26,610 bases of DNA from Methanolobus sp. UBA474 (GCA_002501695.1 DANZ01000038.1:1-26610), one strand, 5' to 3'. Numbered from the stretch's first letter, positions 14,508 through 23,291 are shown. Numbers and translations: made by a program. Notes: generated by a model not told the origin, from the letters alone.

Positions 14508-14777
14508 AATAGATGACCACCTGCAATAATCGGACACTCAAATAGAGATCGAAGTAGTATTACTTAGTAATACTATTTTGCTTTCTGCTTATATACTTAT
14601 CGCGAAGAAGTATGTTGCTTATTAGTAGTAAAGTGATACTAAAAAAAGCAAGTATTTATTTCTGTAGAGCAAAAATAAAAAAGATAACGTGAGAAATACA
14701 GCTTCAATAATTGCAGCTAAACAAAGTTCATAAGATCTATCGACCTAAATTCTCATACTTTTTACCCGTATTGAGAT
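14508..14777 (-). promoter_or_regulatory. nicO promoter region with two palindromes
   Basis: A TATA element (leftward AAGTATATAAG, about 14588-14598) would initiate near 14568. The inverted repeat TAGTATTAC-N3-GTAATACTA at 14555-14575 has 9-base perfect arms and covers that point. A second, weaker one with arms TTAGTA/TACTAA lies at 14622-14642, 67 bases upstream. T-rich runs at about 14670-14685 and 14641-14649 (leftward) may end the cbiQ-cbiO transcript. No gene is seen. Confidence 0.5.
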
Positions 14778-16094
14778 CTATTCCTCTTTAACAGGATTCA
14801 CAACATCCACCGGAAGAGTGATACCGCTTTTCTCGATATAGCACCTTATGCGATCCATGGCGTGATCCACCATGCCGCCATGCGTCAGGATGAGGCATCG
14901 CTGGCCTGACAACGCATTGAGTATGCTGCGGTCGATGACTCCTGAGGTGACATGGATATAGAGGTCATCTCCTTCAGCTATGAGCTTGCTCTTCTTGCCC
15001 ATGGCTCCCACACATTCGATGCCGTCCCTTGAGATGATACGCATCAGTTCTTCATGTGAATATCTGGAAGTGTCATAAATGCCAATGGAGCCTGCCCTGA
15101 GAGCCTTCCGGTCCATCTCGACTATCGCAAGACCGTCCTCATGGATATGGAGCACACGACAGTTGATAGCTTCATACATCGAATCCTGGGCATATTCCCC
15201 ATAGAGTATTCCCAGATTAATGGTATCGCCTTCCTCTACCTCAGGAGGGACATCGACCCACATCAGGTGCTGGGAGCGTAGGGTCTGCACCAGGTCGGGA
15301 ATGTCACGGGGACAGCTCCGAACCTTCGCAAGACCCCGCTTTTTGATCTCTTCGTATATCTCAAGAGTGACAGGCCGCCTGAGATAGGCCGCCTTGAGGT
15401 TCTCAGTCTGCCTGAATATCTCCTCCGGGGCGCCTTCACTAATGACCCTGCGGTCGTTCATGAGAAAAACATAGTCTGCCCAGCTGTACGCAAGATCGAC
15501 ATTATGAGTGGAGATCACGATGGTCTTGCCGAAATAGTTGAGTTCGTTGAGCAGGTCCATTACTTCATCCGCACCGACTGGGTCCAGATTGGAAAGCGGT
15601 TCGTCAAGGATGATGACCTCAGGGTCCATCGCGACTATCCCTGCAATAGCAACCCTCTTTTTCTGCCCTCCGCTCAGATGGTGTGGCGGCTTGTCCCTGA
15701 GATGGGTCAGCCCCACATATTCCAGGGTCTCGGTAACTATCTTATCAACCTTCTCCCGGGGATAGCCCAGGTTCGTGGGTCCGAAAGCCACGTCCTGATA
15801 GATGGTTGGCGCAAATATCTGGTCGTCAGAGTTCTGGAAAACTATGCCCACGTTCTTACGCACTTCGCGCAGGGACTTTGAGTCATACTTCATTGGATTC
15901 CCATGATAGAGAACCTGGCCTTTCTGGGGGCGATGAGTCCCGTTAAGGGCAAGGAAAAGCGTGGATTTGCCGGAACCGTTGCGCCCGACAAATGCTATCT
16001 TCTTTCCCTTCTCGATCTTTATATTGATATTCTCAAGAGCGAGAGTACCATCGGGATAAGAGTAACTGAGATCCTTTGTTTCCAGAACTACCAC
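14778..16094 (-). CDS. cbiO: Cobalt ECF transporter ATPase CbiO with long C-terminal extension
   Basis: A 438-residue protein. Residues 1-240 are a complete ABC ATPase: Walker A GRNGSGKST (38-45), Q-loop Q87, signature LSGGQ (140-144), Walker B IILDEP (161-166) and H-loop H197. It powers cobalt uptake with CbiM, CbiN and CbiQ. CbiO is normally about 270-280 residues; here about 160-190 further residues follow, with a segment around 355-425 that has alternating strand and helix character (ECVGAMGKKSKLIAEGDDLYI, then LSGQRCLILTHGGMVDHA) and no recognised motif. The GTG at 16094 has a GAGGTGA site 5 bases upstream, inside the end of cbiQ, which it follows by 9 bases. Confidence 0.92.
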   Translation of the reverse strand: MVVLETKDLSYSYPDGTLALENINIKIEKGKKIAFVGRNGSGKSTLFLALNGTHRPQKGQVLYHGNPMKYDSKSLREVRKNVGIVFQNSDDQIFAPTIYQDVAFGPTNLGYPREKVDKIVTETLEYVGLTHLRDKPPHHLSGGQKKRVAIAGIVAMDPEVIILDEPLSNLDPVGADEVMDLLNELNYFGKTIVISTHNVDLAYSWADYVFLMNDRRVISEGAPEEIFRQTENLKAAYLRRPVTLEIYEEIKKRGLAKVRSCPRDIPDLVQTLRSQHLMWVDVPPEVEEGDTINLGILYGEYAQDSMYEAINCRVLHIHEDGLAIVEMDRKALRAGSIGIYDTSRYSHEELMRIISRDGIECVGAMGKKSKLIAEGDDLYIHVTSGVIDRSILNALSGQRCLILTHGGMVDHAMDRIRCYIEKSGITLPVDVVNPVKEE

Positions 16095-16103
16095 GTTTTC
16101 ACC

Positions 16104-16886
16104 TCAGATAAGGGGCATACCTCTAGTATATAGAAAGACAAACATCACAAGCACAAAGTAACCGCACGCCAGCACGGCCTCGGGTAACTTAACGGGTCTC
16201 TTTTCATCAAGCATTGTCAGCTTCCCGTCATAGCACCTCGAGTTCATTGATACATATAATTTCTCTCCCTGTTCCCACGACCTTATGAAAAGATTAGTCC
16301 CCAGCATGACAACGGATCTGAAAGAGGTCCTGAAATCCTTATACCCCAGCCGGACAGTCTGAGCGTATTTCACCCCCATTGCAACCTCCATAAAGACAAA
16401 GATATATCGGTACATCATCATCGATATCTCAATGAACGAATCCGGAAGCTTTGTTGTCTTGAGGACCGAGAAGAGTTCGATCATAGGCGTGGTAAGAGAG
16501 AGGAAGAGCAGACAGGACATGCCTCCAAGGGTCCGTGCAAGTACCAGCAGGGCCATATTAAGGCCGGCTGAACTGACACCGAGGGTAAAGCCCAGGACAT
16601 CAAAAGAAAATAACTTCACCCCTTCCCCAAAAAAAAATGCTATTATTACTGCACTCACAAGGACAAAACCTGCAGGTCCTGCCAGCAACCGGAGATAGAG
16701 GCCTGAGGGGATCTTTCCGAAATGAACTGTTGCAAAGCTCATGCATGCAGCTGTGACAAGAGGGACCAGGGGAGAATTGGATGAAACACCTGCAAGGATA
16801 CCAAAAGTAACAACGGATAATTTGAGCCAGTTGTTCTTGTACCGGAGGGGGCTCAATACGGCATAGTCATCCAGGATGTGTGTCAT
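16104..16886 (-). CDS. cbiQ: Cobalt ECF transporter transmembrane protein CbiQ
   Basis: A 260-residue membrane protein, the T-component that couples CbiO to CbiM. There are about five hydrophobic helices, two near residues 22-45 and 53-75, one near 90-115 and one at the end (236-256). The conserved coupling region reads SFIEISMMMYRYIFVFMEV and then RSWEQGEKLYVSMNSRCYDG, matching the ERAxRxYxAMxxRGYxG pattern through which CbiQ contacts the ATPase. The ATG at 16886 has only a weak GGAAG upstream. A 271-base gap with its own T-rich and TATA-like sequence separates it from cbiN. Confidence 0.9.
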   Translation of the reverse strand: MTHILDDYAVLSPLRYKNNWLKLSVVTFGILAGVSSNSPLVPLVTAACMSFATVHFGKIPSGLYLRLLAGPAGFVLVSAVIIAFFFGEGVKLFSFDVLGFTLGVSSAGLNMALLVLARTLGGMSCLLFLSLTTPMIELFSVLKTTKLPDSFIEISMMMYRYIFVFMEVAMGVKYAQTVRLGYKDFRTSFRSVVMLGTNLFIRSWEQGEKLYVSMNSRCYDGKLTMLDEKRPVKLPEAVLACGYFVLVMFVFLYTRGMPLI

Positions 16887-17157
16887 CTTCCAAACCAGCT
16901 TAAAAGTAAACAGTAACTAAAATGGATCTTACTTGATTCCGTTACAGGTATAAAGAAAGAAGATACTGTACCTTATAGATAAGTATTTCGTTGCGAATCA
17001 ACATCAATAAGAACTGTGATCTTTGCAAAATATTAGCACCCTGAGAACACATCTGAAGCCATGGGCAGCCAACTATTCGTTCTCCGCAAAGATAAGTTGA
17101 GTAGGAAAAAAGAAAAGAAAAAAGAATCGTGCCTTTTATGAAAAATCACAACTTCTT
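16887..17157 (-). other. Gap between cbiN and cbiQ with T-tract and possible promoter
   Basis: No gene is seen. Leftward, the sequence just past the cbiN stop is almost pure pyrimidine (17104-17125), which fits archaeal T-tract termination. Further on, a TATA-like CTTATCTATAAGG at about 16974-16986 could start a separate cbiQ-cbiO transcript. The inverted repeat CTTAT-N2-ATAAG falls inside this element. Confidence 0.4.
17104..17125 (-). terminator. T-rich terminator after cbiN
   Basis: Read leftward the segment is T6, C, T4, C, T6 flanked by pyrimidines, about 33 bases past the cbiN stop codon. Archaeal RNA polymerase terminates on such T-tracts without a hairpin. Confidence 0.45.
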
Positions 17158-17442
17158 TCAGTTCTTTTCGCCTTTCCCCTTATAATAACCAATCGTGTAT
17201 CCGATTACAACAGCACCGAATGCCGCCTGGAGCGCAAAGAGCAGGCTCTCTGTCTCGCCTCCTGGTGGTTCAAAGCCAATGCCTCCAAACCAGGGTTCAT
17301 AGTTAGGATCGATCGCAGCGATCACATTTTCCGCTTCACCGTCCGCACCGCCGAACTCTGAACCGGGATTATTGGCTACGCCATAGAAGAACTGCGCTGC
17401 AAAGAGTATCACCACTACAGCAACAAGGTATTCAAGCTTCAT
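17158..17442 (-). CDS. cbiN: Cobalt transport protein CbiN
   Basis: A 94-residue protein with two helices (about 4-22 and 67-86) and an extracytoplasmic loop between them, which contains GSEFGGADGEAENVIAAIDPNYEPWF, the CbiN hallmark. CbiN is needed with CbiM for metal capture in cobalt-specific systems, which is the main reason to call this importer cobalt rather than nickel. The ATG at 17442 overlaps the cbiM stop as ATGA, so the two are translationally coupled. Confidence 0.93.
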   Translation of the reverse strand: MKLEYLVAVVVILFAAQFFYGVANNPGSEFGGADGEAENVIAAIDPNYEPWFGGIGFEPPGGETESLLFALQAAFGAVVIGYTIGYYKGKGEKN

Positions 17443-18131
17443 TCCATGGCCCCCTTGAGTTTTGCAACTGTTGTGGAAGTGAGCACGTTCAGGCCCACAA
17501 GGACATCGCTCTTGACCTGCACCACATATTTCATTATCAGTGCCGTGAGAGCTCCTTCCATGATGGCAAGAGGGACCTGGGTTGTCGCAAATACAAGGGC
17601 AAACATTTTGAATGACGCAAATACACTGCCCTCAAAGGGAAAGGCCAGAGCAAGCTGTAAAGAAGTTACGACATAGGTCACCCAGTCAGCGATGGCCGTT
17701 GCAAGGAAAACGTTCAGGTAGAAATTCATGCCTGCCTTTGATGCCGTCTTATAGAAGATGTAAGCAACAAACGGACCAGCGATACCCATTGAAAACACAT
17801 TGGCACCTAAAGTGGTCAGGCCACCGTGAGCCAGGAACAGGGACTGATACAAAAGTACAATCACACTTAGGACAGAAGTGACAGCCGGTCCGAAGAGGAT
17901 AGCTGCCATACCGGTACCAGTGGGATGCGAAGAGCTCCCTGTCACCGAGGGGAGTTTCAAGGACGACAGGACGAATATGAATGCGCCTGCAACAGCAAGT
18001 AGAGGCACTATTTCACGTCTTTCTCTCACCAGTTTGTTCATCTGGTAGATACCATACATTATAACAGGAATGGAGACAGCAAACCATATCTGCCACCATG
18101 GAGAGGGCAAGAAACCTTCGAATATATGCAA
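17439..18131 (-). CDS. cbiM: Cobalt ECF transporter substrate-capture protein CbiM
   Basis: A 230-residue membrane protein with about six helices. The N-terminus, MHIFEGFLPSPWW, carries the conserved His2 whose backbone and side chain hold the metal ion with the N-terminus. SSHPTGTGMAAILFGPA in the middle is the second metal-site segment of CbiM. The start is TTG at 18131, required by the fixed M-H beginning and supported by an AGGTGA site 7 bases upstream. An inverted repeat lies at the expected transcription start (18150-18170). Confidence 0.94.
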   Translation of the reverse strand: MHIFEGFLPSPWWQIWFAVSIPVIMYGIYQMNKLVRERREIVPLLAVAGAFIFVLSSLKLPSVTGSSSHPTGTGMAAILFGPAVTSVLSVIVLLYQSLFLAHGGLTTLGANVFSMGIAGPFVAYIFYKTASKAGMNFYLNVFLATAIADWVTYVVTSLQLALAFPFEGSVFASFKMFALVFATTQVPLAIMEGALTALIMKYVVQVKSDVLVGLNVLTSTTVAKLKGAME

Positions 18132-18404
18132 CTGAGATCACCTTCCTTTTTGATTACACACGTAAATCAAGTATAATTGACTAGACGTATATAAGATATT
18201 GTGTTATGGTAAATAAATATAACGATTCGGTATAAAGCAAACACATCTTAGCTTACTAGATAATAAGTAATTTTGTTTTACTCATTGATATAGGCCATAA
18301 TGTAGTTATAGAGAGATAGAAGCAGAGAATCCATAACGTACTTTCCTAAAAGGACACACTCTGACATATAAAACAGCGCTTAAAGAAGGTAACTTTACTT
18401 GATG
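18132..18404 (-). promoter_or_regulatory. cbiM: cbiM promoter region with inverted repeats
   Basis: No gene is seen. A leftward TATA element (CTTATATACG) at about 18186-18195 would start transcription near 18165. Inverted repeat TTGATT-N9-AATCAA at 18150-18170 covers that point. Another, TTACT-N8-AGTAA, lies at about 18254-18271. No cobalamin riboswitch elements were recognised. Confidence 0.45.
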
Positions 18405-18410
18405 TTACCT
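18387..18410 (-). terminator. Hairpin over the cbiE stop codon
   Basis: AGGTAAC (18387-18393) and GTTACCT (18404-18410) are perfect 7-base arms around a 10-base loop; the cbiE stop codon (18405-18407) lies inside one arm. A TCTTTAA stretch follows leftward. Terminator or 3' stabiliser. Confidence 0.45.
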
Positions 18411-18986
18411 GACAACCATCAAACAGTACACATCCGACTCATTCACGGGCGGTTCGCTGACAGTGCCGACCACTGACCGTTCATGAGGGTAGCCGATATC
18501 CTCATAGATGCATATCTTCGCATCGATGCTCATTTCATTAAGGATTCCTGCAACCTCTTCCGGCCCGAAATTGTCAGCAGGGAGCAAAAAGATATTCTTT
18601 CCCAGGGACAGTTCACGGATGAGAGCTTCTTTTGCCGGGGCCGGATCCCTGCCGTGGGCCGTTATCATGGCGAGGTTTGACATCTCCACATGGAAACGCG
18701 CGCATGATGCCTGTATGGACGAAACTCCGGTGACAACCCGGTCAGATTCGCCTGCAAATTTTCCAAGTCCTGAGAACATAGGGTCCCCTGTAGACAATAT
18801 CACTGCATCGGCAGGTAGCAGATGCAGGTTCTTGAAACTCTTGATAGGGTGAGCTTCGCACTTTATGTGATCCCTGGCAAGCTCTATGGCCCTTTCAGAA
18901 CCATAGACCGCGGAGGCAGCACTGATAACCTCTATAGCTTCCTGGGTCAGCATCTTCGGACCGACACCCACGCCTACTATGATCAT
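18405..18986 (-). CDS. cbiE: Cobalt-precorrin-7 (C5)-methyltransferase CbiE
   Basis: A 193-residue tetrapyrrole methylase. The N-terminal VGVGVGP (4-10) and STGDPMFSGLG with GDPMFSG at 67-73 are the S-adenosylmethionine-binding signatures of this family. CbiE methylates C5 of the corrin ring late in anaerobic cobamide synthesis, and CbiT, which completes C15 methylation and decarboxylation, is not fused here nor seen nearby. The ATG at 18986 has a strong GGAGGA site and overlaps the cbiD stop as ATGA. Confidence 0.93.
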   Translation of the reverse strand: MIIVGVGVGPKMLTQEAIEVISAASAVYGSERAIELARDHIKCEAHPIKSFKNLHLLPADAVILSTGDPMFSGLGKFAGESDRVVTGVSSIQASCARFHVEMSNLAMITAHGRDPAPAKEALIRELSLGKNIFLLPADNFGPEEVAGILNEMSIDAKICIYEDIGYPHERSVVGTVSEPPVNESDVYCLMVVR

Positions 18987-19999
18987 ATTTTTCCTCCGCT
19001 GTCCATGAGCACAGTGCCATCGCGATCAACAACGACGATGCGTGCGCCCTTGCCTTTTTCGACTGCCTTTTCAAAGGCTCTCCTGAGGCGATCATTGCAG
19101 GGGTCAAGCTCGAGCATCTCTACTACAGTGGCAAATCCGCTGTCCTTGAGCATGTCCGGGTCCCCCCACTTAAGGACAAGCCCCGGCAGGCCGCATATGA
19201 CAACATCGTCCTTTGCAGCCTCAAGAGCCTCATCGATGCGGCTCCCTGCAAGCACGACCGTATATTCAGGGAAGAGCATGGTAGAGTACCTGATACCTAT
19301 CCGCCCGGTAGTCAGCACAACCCTGTCAGAGTCCCTTATCAGGTCCCCTTTCATCTCTCCCAGGTGATCATTCCACGGCTCCACAAAACCGGTGGTACCA
19401 AGAATGGATATACCGTCCACGATGCCTATGCGGCTATTGAGGGTCTGGGTTGCTATTTCCCTGCCCTGCGGGAGATAGATGGTAACTTCAGCACCCCTTA
19501 GGTTCAGCTCTTCCACAGCCTCTGTGATTGAGGCAATGATCTGTTCCATAGGGCGCGGATTGATGGCAGGATGCCCTTTTTTAGATTCAAGCCCGCTGCG
19601 GGTGACAATACCAACACCCTCGCCTGCGTTTACTACAATTCCATCAGCCTCTTTGGCATCGGCTGCAAACTCAAGCCCGCGGGTGATATCAGATTCATGG
19701 TCATTATTGATCTTGACCGCAACAGCATGCCCCTTGCTTGCCCTGACATCAAGTTCGGCGCGCAGTCCCACTGGAGTGGGGACTGACACGCGGGTCACAT
19801 CCTGCCCGAGAGAGAGCACCGCAGCCTTTGCGGCAATTGCAGCTGTTGTCCCGGTAGTATAACCTCTCCTTAACACCGAGCCATTGCTAAGTACAACCAG
19901 CATTCCGCTCCTTATGCCATCTTCCAGTTCCCTACGGGGGATCTTCGAGCGTTCAAGCCATTCATCAGGTATCTTGGATTTGTTTACCGGGTCGATCAT
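18983..19999 (-). CDS. cbiD: Cobalt-precorrin-5B (C1)-methyltransferase CbiD
   Basis: A 338-residue CbiD. The LRRGYTTGTTAA signature is at residues 43-54, preceded by about 40 extra residues compared with bacterial CbiD, and GFVEPWNDHLGE lies in the middle. CbiD methylates C1 in the anaerobic corrin pathway. The ATG at 19999 has no clear ribosome-binding site, and a TATA-like element at about 20020-20032 would start transcription almost at the ATG, so the message may be leaderless. It is coupled to cbiE by overlap. Confidence 0.94.
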   Translation of the reverse strand: MIDPVNKSKIPDEWLERSKIPRRELEDGIRSGMLVVLSNGSVLRRGYTTGTTAAIAAKAAVLSLGQDVTRVSVPTPVGLRAELDVRASKGHAVAVKINNDHESDITRGLEFAADAKEADGIVVNAGEGVGIVTRSGLESKKGHPAINPRPMEQIIASITEAVEELNLRGAEVTIYLPQGREIATQTLNSRIGIVDGISILGTTGFVEPWNDHLGEMKGDLIRDSDRVVLTTGRIGIRYSTMLFPEYTVVLAGSRIDEALEAAKDDVVICGLPGLVLKWGDPDMLKDSGFATVVEMLELDPCNDRLRRAFEKAVEKGKGARIVVVDRDGTVLMDSGGKI

Positions 20000-20042
20000 C
20001 TCAGGTCAATTGTAGTTCATACTTTTAAAATTTACCGACAAA

Positions 20043-21914
20043 TCATGTCCTGCCAAACATCTTATCCAGCTCATCCCTTGTGAAAGAGACCATGGTAGGC
20101 CGGCCATGCGGACAGGTATACGGATTATCGCATAACATCAGTTGCTTCAGAAGCCCGTGCATCTGCTCCCGGGTGCATACCGCACCTGCTTTTATAGCTG
20201 CCCTGCAGGCCATTGTACTGCACAGGCGGTCATACACCTGGGTGTCCTCTTTTATTCTCCCTCCCGATACCAGGTCCGAGATGATGTCATGAACGATCCC
20301 CGGGTTCTCAAGCCTGCCAAAAATGCTTGGTACTGTCGTGACCACGTAACTGCCGGGCCCAAACTCGGAGACGGAAAAACCTATCTGCTCCAGGAAAGGT
20401 ATGTAATCACCTATAATCACCATTTCCCTGGCACTGAGTTCGAGGGTCACAGGAGTTATCAGTTCCTGCCAGCCCATATCCCGCATTTTAAGCACCTGCT
20501 CATACATTATGCGCTCGTGGGCTGCATGCTGGTCCACCAGCACAAGTTTACCTTCCGTTTCTGTTATTATGTATAGGTCGGAGAACTGCCCGAGCACATT
20601 TATGTCCGGGACCTCATCTTTCATAACATCGGATGCATGCTGGGCCTGAAGCCTCTCACTCTTCATCAGTCGCTTCTGGGTATCTTTCATGGGGTACCGG
20701 TAAGGCTGGCTGTTCTCTTTAATAGGGGCAGGCTCTTCCCGAAATGGCTCCTGTCTGTACTCCTCATTGCGCTGTTCACAGCCTCCCGGATGACCTTCTC
20801 CGGCCTTTTCCTTTTCCACCGGAAGCTCTGCAGGCACGGGTGCATATATCTTTGACTGGAGGGTACTTTCTTTAGTGACCCTGAGTTCCGGTATAAGATT
20901 GGCTGTACTAAGAGCCTGCTCAACCGCCATGATAATAGCGGACTCTATATCCTTTTCATGGCTCAGCCGCACTTCCCTCTTTGTGGGATGCACGTTCACA
21001 TCGACGTTAGACGGATCGATATCAAATTTCAAAAAGGCTGCCGGGTAGCGTCCTTTGGGAAGGAGCGTGTAGTAACCCAGCCGGACAGCATTGCTTATGA
21101 CCCTTGAATAGATGCTTCTGCCATTGATGAAAAAAGCCTGCAGGTCCGTGCCGCTCCTGGTGAGTTCCGGTTTTGATATGTAACCGGATATCGATACGAG
21201 CTCTGACCTGAGCTCCACAGGTATCAGTGAACGGGCAACATCTGCGCCATAAAGATGGACTATACTGTCAAAAAGGTCGCCTGAGCTCGGGGATCTCATT
21301 ATCACCTTTCCGTCACTTACAAGCGTGAAAGATATTTCCGGATGCGCTACTGCGTGCCTGGTAACCACATCAGTAACATTGGCAAGCTCGGTGCGCAGGC
21401 TTTTCAGGTATTTTTTCCTCGCCGGGGTTGTGTAAAAGAGATCTGTCACGGATATCGAGGTCCCCACGGCCGAGCCTGCCGAAGAGATGCTCCTGATGCC
21501 GTTGCTGTCCACAACTACCTTCGTGCCCGAAATGTCTTCTTCCTGCCTGGTGACCAGCTCGACCTTCGAGACCGAAGATATGGATGCGAGCGCTTCCCCC
21601 CTGAAACCCAGGGTAAGGACACGATCGAGGTCCTCGATACTGCTTATCTTACTGGTGGCATGCTTCGTGAAGGCCAGCGATGCATCCTGATGGCCCATTC
21701 CCGCGCCATTGTCAGCAACAAGTATGCTTTTCGTGCCAGACCCCTTTATTTCCACTCGAATATCAGTGGCGCTAGCATCAATTGAATTATCGATAAGCTC
21801 CTTGACCACGGATGCAGGGCGCTCGATGACTTCTCCTGCAGCTATCTTATTTATTGTGGATTCGTCCAGCACATGTATCCTGGAACCCTGCAAATCACAA
21901 GCCTTGTCCGTCAT
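20043..21914 (-). CDS. mutL: DNA mismatch repair protein MutL
   Basis: A 623-residue MutL. The GHKL ATPase half has INKIAAGEVIERPASVVKEL (catalytic E39), DNGAGM (68-73), HATSKI (85-90) and GFRGEALASISSVS (103-116). The C-terminal half has the nickase motif DQHAAHERIMYE near residue 457 (DQHAx2Ex4E), together with ACRAAIKAG and CPHGRP, so this is an endonuclease-type MutL and not the E. coli type. A low-complexity linker joins the halves. The ATG at 21914 has an AAGGA site 6 bases upstream; a TTG at 21935 is less supported. Archaeal MutL is thought to come from bacteria. Confidence 0.96.
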   Translation of the reverse strand: MTDKACDLQGSRIHVLDESTINKIAAGEVIERPASVVKELIDNSIDASATDIRVEIKGSGTKSILVADNGAGMGHQDASLAFTKHATSKISSIEDLDRVLTLGFRGEALASISSVSKVELVTRQEEDISGTKVVVDSNGIRSISSAGSAVGTSISVTDLFYTTPARKKYLKSLRTELANVTDVVTRHAVAHPEISFTLVSDGKVIMRSPSSGDLFDSIVHLYGADVARSLIPVELRSELVSISGYISKPELTRSGTDLQAFFINGRSIYSRVISNAVRLGYYTLLPKGRYPAAFLKFDIDPSNVDVNVHPTKREVRLSHEKDIESAIIMAVEQALSTANLIPELRVTKESTLQSKIYAPVPAELPVEKEKAGEGHPGGCEQRNEEYRQEPFREEPAPIKENSQPYRYPMKDTQKRLMKSERLQAQHASDVMKDEVPDINVLGQFSDLYIITETEGKLVLVDQHAAHERIMYEQVLKMRDMGWQELITPVTLELSAREMVIIGDYIPFLEQIGFSVSEFGPGSYVVTTVPSIFGRLENPGIVHDIISDLVSGGRIKEDTQVYDRLCSTMACRAAIKAGAVCTREQMHGLLKQLMLCDNPYTCPHGRPTMVSFTRDELDKMFGRT

Positions 21915-22103
21915 TTTCTTTCCTTCATCTCTCAAGTGTTACTATCTTGTAGCCTTTTCTAAAAGGCAGCAGAAATACACATACTTTTCCTTGGAAGAAG
22001 GAATTGCATAATTAATGCACTATAGAACACTATGGAGTGTACTACAGATAACAATTATATCTGTTCAGGCTGGTAGACAGAGCATACAATTAGAAGGATC
22101 AAG
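21915..22103. promoter_or_regulatory. Divergent promoter region, mutL and MFS gene
   Basis: Contains small inverted repeats TGCAT-N5-ATGCA (22005-22019) and ACACT-N4-AGTGT (22027-22040), and an AATTATAT TATA-like run near 22050-22058 whose expected start is near 22083, before the MFS ATG at 22104. Arms of five bases are weak evidence; an operator for the exporter is possible. Confidence 0.3.
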
Positions 22104-23291
22104 ATGAAAAATTACGGAGAACTTAAAACAATAGTGCCCCTGCTGGCGCTTTTAACTGCCTTTCCTGCGTTTTCGACTGACATGATCCTGCCGGCCATCC
22201 CATCCCTTGCCGCATTATGGAACAAGCCCCTGTCCGTGGTCAATCTGATCCTGATCGCTTTCTTCGTAACTTATGCTTTCTGCCTCCTTTTCTATGGTCC
22301 CGTTTCGGACAGGTACGGACGCCGGAGACCTTTGATCATCGGCATTTCGCTGTACATATTTGCCAGTATGCTCTGCGCAGCGGCAGACGGTGCAACCACA
22401 TTGATAGTATTCCGCATACTTCAGGCTGCAGGAGCTGCCGCCAGCGCATCCTTATCCATGGCTATGACCAAGGATATATTCTCAGGTAAAGAAAGGGAGA
22501 GGATCCTTGCCTATATAGCGATAATCATGGCGCTGGCACCTATGTTTGCCCCCATTATGGGAGGATGGATACTGGCATATCTTTCCTGGCACTGGATCTT
22601 CTTTGCGCAGGGCATGATGGGCATGATAGGCCTTCTGGGCGTTCTCAGGACACCCGAGACATTGAAAGAAGCGTCAGATACCCCTCTGTCAAAGGTCATG
22701 CATTCCTATGGAGATCTGTTGCGTAACAAAAGTTATGTCATCATGGTCCTGGTAATGTCCGTGAGCCTTTTACCGCTATACAGTTTTATTGCCGGATCTT
22801 CTGCTCTGTACATCAATGGATTTGGCCTTAGTGAACAGAATTTCAGCTATTTATTTGCCTTCAACGCCTTAGCACTGATGGCAGGATCGATATCATGCCT
22901 GAAACTTACACAGAGAATGGATTCGAAGTATCTTATGACCGCAGGTTTTGCAGGGATCGTGCTTGGCGGGATACTCATTCTTGTTATAGGACATCGTGGT
23001 CCCTGGAGCTTTGCTATTCCCATGGCTATGATAACATACTCCATAGGGATCAGCAGGCCCCCCAGCAATCACCTCGTGCTTGAGCAGGTGCGCAAAGATG
23101 CAGGCTCTGCATCTTCCTTATTGATATTCACATACTTCACCCTGGGAGCTGTGGGCATGTGGATGGTATCCCAGGACCGGATCGACCGGATACAGATATT
23201 AGGTATCATCGCTTTAAGCTGCGGTGCTCTTGTGCTTGTTGCCTGGATGCTCCTGCAAAGAAAAGACATTAGCAGAAGCCGGCGAAACTGA
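22104..23291 (+). CDS. MFS multidrug efflux transporter, Bcr/CflA type
   Basis: A 395-residue protein with about 12 helices. The TDMILPAIPSLA segment in helix one and the loop GPVSDRYGRRRPLIIG (motif A) are typical of Bcr/CflA drug:proton antiporters, as is GPxxAPxxGG in helix five (ALAPMFAPIMGGWI). It likely exports drugs or toxic metabolites; substrate unknown. The ATG at 22104 follows an AAGGATC site. The gene lies on the opposite strand between mutL and mutS, and converges on mutS with 29 bases between them. Codon use looks similar to the neighbours, so recent transfer is not evident. Confidence 0.9.
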   Translation: MKNYGELKTIVPLLALLTAFPAFSTDMILPAIPSLAALWNKPLSVVNLILIAFFVTYAFCLLFYGPVSDRYGRRRPLIIGISLYIFASMLCAAADGATTLIVFRILQAAGAAASASLSMAMTKDIFSGKERERILAYIAIIMALAPMFAPIMGGWILAYLSWHWIFFAQGMMGMIGLLGVLRTPETLKEASDTPLSKVMHSYGDLLRNKSYVIMVLVMSVSLLPLYSFIAGSSALYINGFGLSEQNFSYLFAFNALALMAGSISCLKLTQRMDSKYLMTAGFAGIVLGGILILVIGHRGPWSFAIPMAMITYSIGISRPPSNHLVLEQVRKDAGSASSLLIFTYFTLGAVGMWMVSQDRIDRIQILGIIALSCGALVLVAWMLLQRKDISRSRRN

